Below are positions 13,401-14,252 of a stretch of 14,252 nt of DNA, piece after piece. The notes under the pieces were generated by a model, which worked only from the letters and a program-made list of their open reading frames with translations, searched no databases and was not told where the DNA came from. Source of the stretch: Acidobacteriaceae bacterium (GTDB lineage: Bacteria; Acidobacteriota; Vicinamibacteria; Vicinamibacterales; CAVVIG01); contig JAISPN010000118.1 in the NCBI GenBank assembly GCA_031274845.1, forward strand, positions 1 to 14,252, written 5' to 3'. Both the position numbers and the translations under genes were made by a program. Numbering within the stretch: the first letter of the stretch is position 1; each line of letters opens with the position of its first letter.

Positions 13401-14232
13401 CAAGGGCGCCGGTTTCTCCGGTGACACGGGCCTCGCCATCCACGCGCAACTGAACACGCCCGACGGTGTGGCCATCGCGCCCGATGGCGATCTCGTGATC
13501 GCCGATTCCGGCAACAGCCGCATCCGCCGGATCGATCGCGAGACCGGCACGATCGTCACCGTCGCCGGCACCGGCCGTTTCGATTTCAACGGCGACGAGC
13601 AGCCGGCGCTGCTCGCCACGCTCAATAACCCCGCGGGCGTCGCGGTCGCGCCCAACGGCGACATCTACATTGCCGATACGCTGAATTACCGCGTGCGGAT
13701 GGTGGATCACGTCACCGGCTTCATCCACACCGTGGCTGGCGACGGCACGGCGGGTGACGAGAACGGTCCGGTGGGCGACGGCGGTCCGGCGATTGCCGCG
13801 CAACTCAACATGCCGAGCGATGTGGCGGTGGGACCCAACGGCGATTTGTACATCGCCGACATGCACCATCAGCGCGTGCGCCGCGTCGATGCGGTCACGC
13901 GAATCATCACGACCGTCGCGGGCAGCGGACGCTGGGGCAACTCGGGCGACAACGGACCGGCCACGGACGCCACGCTTGCCGGTCCCGCCGGGATCGCGGT
14001 GGTCGGAGACGATGACGGGAAGGTGACGATTTTCATCGCCGATTACTACAACCGCCGCGTGCGCGCCGTCGGCGAATTGCTTGACCTGCAATGGCCGGGA
14101 TGGATCGCGGGCGCTCGCCTTCCAGGCGACGTGGCGCGGCGAGTCGGCGGGCTGGCGCAGGCGGAAGCCGGCGAACTCCTCTTCACCGCCATCGCTGCCG
14201 TGCTCGCCGCCGCGCAGGGTTGGCGTCGCTAG
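10480..14232 (+). CDS. Multidomain membrane protein: glycosidase-like TIM barrel + GT2 glycosyltransferase + five TM + five NHL repeats
   Basis: 1250 residues. About 10-300: GH2/GH5-like TIM barrel with a probable acid/base E135 (FALGNEIPA) and nucleophile E220 (LLAEAGADS). About 308-570: GT2 GT-A fold (SVVVCAYNAADTL; D344 in VNDGS; metal motif D390-A-D392; CNMAFRRDAL; acceptor-site AGDDVDVCWRL around D479-D480; QQVGYGEGE). Hydrophobic segments lie at about 593-610, 613-629, 797-819, 823-841 and 888-906. The 630-796 linker contains RLAWLDLRALVEEHGSGKSLL, which I recall following such GT2s. Residues 921-1200 are five NHL repeats, then a 50-residue tail. With GT2 in the cytoplasm, five crossings put the NHL part outside; the basic 842-887 stretch fits an inside loop. 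The likely role is making or exporting a surface glycan; the sugar and acceptor are unknown. The GTG start has no strong Shine-Dalgarno. Co-transcription with his genes is possible over the 75-bp gap. Confidence 0.88.
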   Translation: MTTAGQVPANTHIAADGKFLRAGGERFLVKGVTYGTFAPQPDGYQFPSLAQVVTDFRMMAELGINTVRVYTPPRRDLLDEAHRHGLRVMIGLPWAQHIAFLDDHEMTRTIEREILSHVRELADHPAVLMFALGNEIPAGIVRWHGQLRVERFLRRLYTAAKAIAPHCLFTYVNFPPTEFLDLSFFDVCAFNVYLHREHELRAYLARLQHIAGQKPLLLAEAGADSIREGEQGQADITAAHVRIAFEEGTAGAIAFAWTDEWWRGGFDVNDWAFGLVDRHRQPKLAAAAVARAFADAPFPASAKAHWPLVSVVVCAYNAADTLDDCLRALDAQTYPRYEIVLVNDGSRDKTSEIGHSYANVRVIDIPNGGLSAARNVGLANARGEIVAYTDADTRADRDWLTFLIQPFLTSDVVASGGPNVVPADDPPIAQCIARAPGGPTHVLLDDRIAEHVPGCNMAFRRDALLAIDGFNPIYLRAGDDVDVCWRLQARGGRIGFSSAALVWHHHRASIRAYWRQQVGYGEGERWLMAHHPDKFPDGHMVWHGRIYSPLPFVRSLWGERINAGVWGTAAFPSIYRTDVHPFAFLPHSVRWQVLSFVFTIAGIAIALMHEPHLWAAAILLAAGLIGVASTLTKNLSYALRSDVSTLQGSRVWYRSMVAYLHLIQPFARIRGQIRGILSPPEVTPRNEPRAISREPSPTPTIRDWGRALLFVCGGVTEDRYWGEEWTTTERVLTDLTNWLRSARGVRTLAVDEGWSPDRDVSILISRLAWLDLRALVEEHGSGKSLLRTSMYLRPTSFGALSAMSLAAVLLVAAFAGVALKWPTIAVIAALSTVAAAMLVAWRTAQAAAVVRRGVQSIALRHRMVPIKSGPARVPLVAPSIVRAYALRTAAILVVMLLALSASTFMLREAATAQVIGARTGYGGDNGPAIQAALNNPGGIAVTSKGDVYFADSNNHVLRRIDPQNQISTVAGNYDKGAGFSGDTGLAIHAQLNTPDGVAIAPDGDLVIADSGNSRIRRIDRETGTIVTVAGTGRFDFNGDEQPALLATLNNPAGVAVAPNGDIYIADTLNYRVRMVDHVTGFIHTVAGDGTAGDENGPVGDGGPAIAAQLNMPSDVAVGPNGDLYIADMHHQRVRRVDAVTRIITTVAGSGRWGNSGDNGPATDATLAGPAGIAVVGDDDGKVTIFIADYYNRRVRAVGELLDLQWPGWIAGARLPGDVARRVGGLAQAEAGELLFTAIAAVLAAAQGWRR
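13240..14079 (+). repeat. Five NHL repeats encoded in the fusion gene
   Basis: Five units of about 50-60 codons share the pattern GDxGPA, AxLNxPxGVAVxPxGDxYIAD, NxRVRRxD and a closing TVAGxG. They begin near residues 921, 971, 1031, 1088 and 1149 of the protein. NHL repeats form beta-propeller blades. Five plus the tail may make a closed propeller; the tail after residue 1200 is not a clear blade. Confidence 0.85.
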
Positions 14233-14252
14233 CGGCAGCAGCGAGGCCAGCG

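Noticed and set aside
11545..14091. An 848-codon open frame on the minus strand opposite the fusion gene
   Set aside because: Low-complexity Arg/Asp/Ala-rich composition with no recognisable motif; the plus strand carries clear GT2 and NHL domains.

Overview
The window is high-GC DNA, dense with genes. It most resembles an Acidobacteriota genome (Vicinamibacteria-like). That placement is inferred from remembered protein styles (the ArsR-methyltransferase linked to ahcY, the small secreted OB-fold-like protein, and the GH-like/GT2 fusion), not from a marker gene or a search. No rRNA, tRNA, CRISPR array, insertion sequence or phage gene was seen, and no gene-free stretch exceeds 300 bases; the longest is 4060-4286.

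Layout. (1) Positions 1-2173 hold a methyl-cycle pair: the C-terminal part of an apparent ArsR-type regulator/SAM-dependent methyltransferase, then ahcY (S-adenosylhomocysteine hydrolase). The two overlap by one base (TAATG). A near-perfect 17-bp inverted repeat at 2194-2228 separates ahcY from a convergent gene. (2) Positions 2255-4059 hold a divergent pair: a small secreted His/Met-rich protein on the minus strand and a 12-TM major facilitator transporter on the plus strand, 62 bp apart. (3) Positions 4100-10404 hold a histidine biosynthesis operon in the order hisI-hisG-hisD-hisC-hisB-hisH-hisF-hisA, with gaps of 9 bases or less or short overlaps throughout. HisG makes PR-ATP, HisI opens the ring of PR-AMP, HisA isomerises ProFAR, HisH/HisF make imidazole glycerol phosphate, HisB dehydrates it, HisC transaminates it and HisD makes L-histidine. 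hisE and a histidinol-phosphate phosphatase are not in the window. (4) Positions 10480-14232 hold a 1250-residue multidomain membrane protein: a glycoside-hydrolase-like TIM barrel, a GT2 glycosyltransferase, five predicted TM segments and five NHL repeats.

The main discovery is upstream of hisI. A 24-codon ORF at 4139-4213 carries six histidine codons in two runs of three (HHH-SV-HHH). It is followed 32 nt later by a textbook intrinsic terminator (7-bp GC stem, 4-nt loop, seven Ts) ending only 16 nt before hisI. The leader also contains segments that can form three mutually exclusive pairings: 1:2 covering the first His codons, 2:3 as antiterminator, and 3:4 as terminator. This is the layout of ribosome-mediated transcription attenuation, as in enterobacterial hisL, but in what looks like a distant phylum. 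The leader ATG sits almost at the predicted transcription start and lacks a Shine-Dalgarno sequence.

Other points of interest are the unusual fusion protein, a HisA with an active-site segment that recalls the eukaryotic HIS6/HISN3 branch, and the coupling of a probable SAM/SAH-related regulator-methyltransferase to ahcY.
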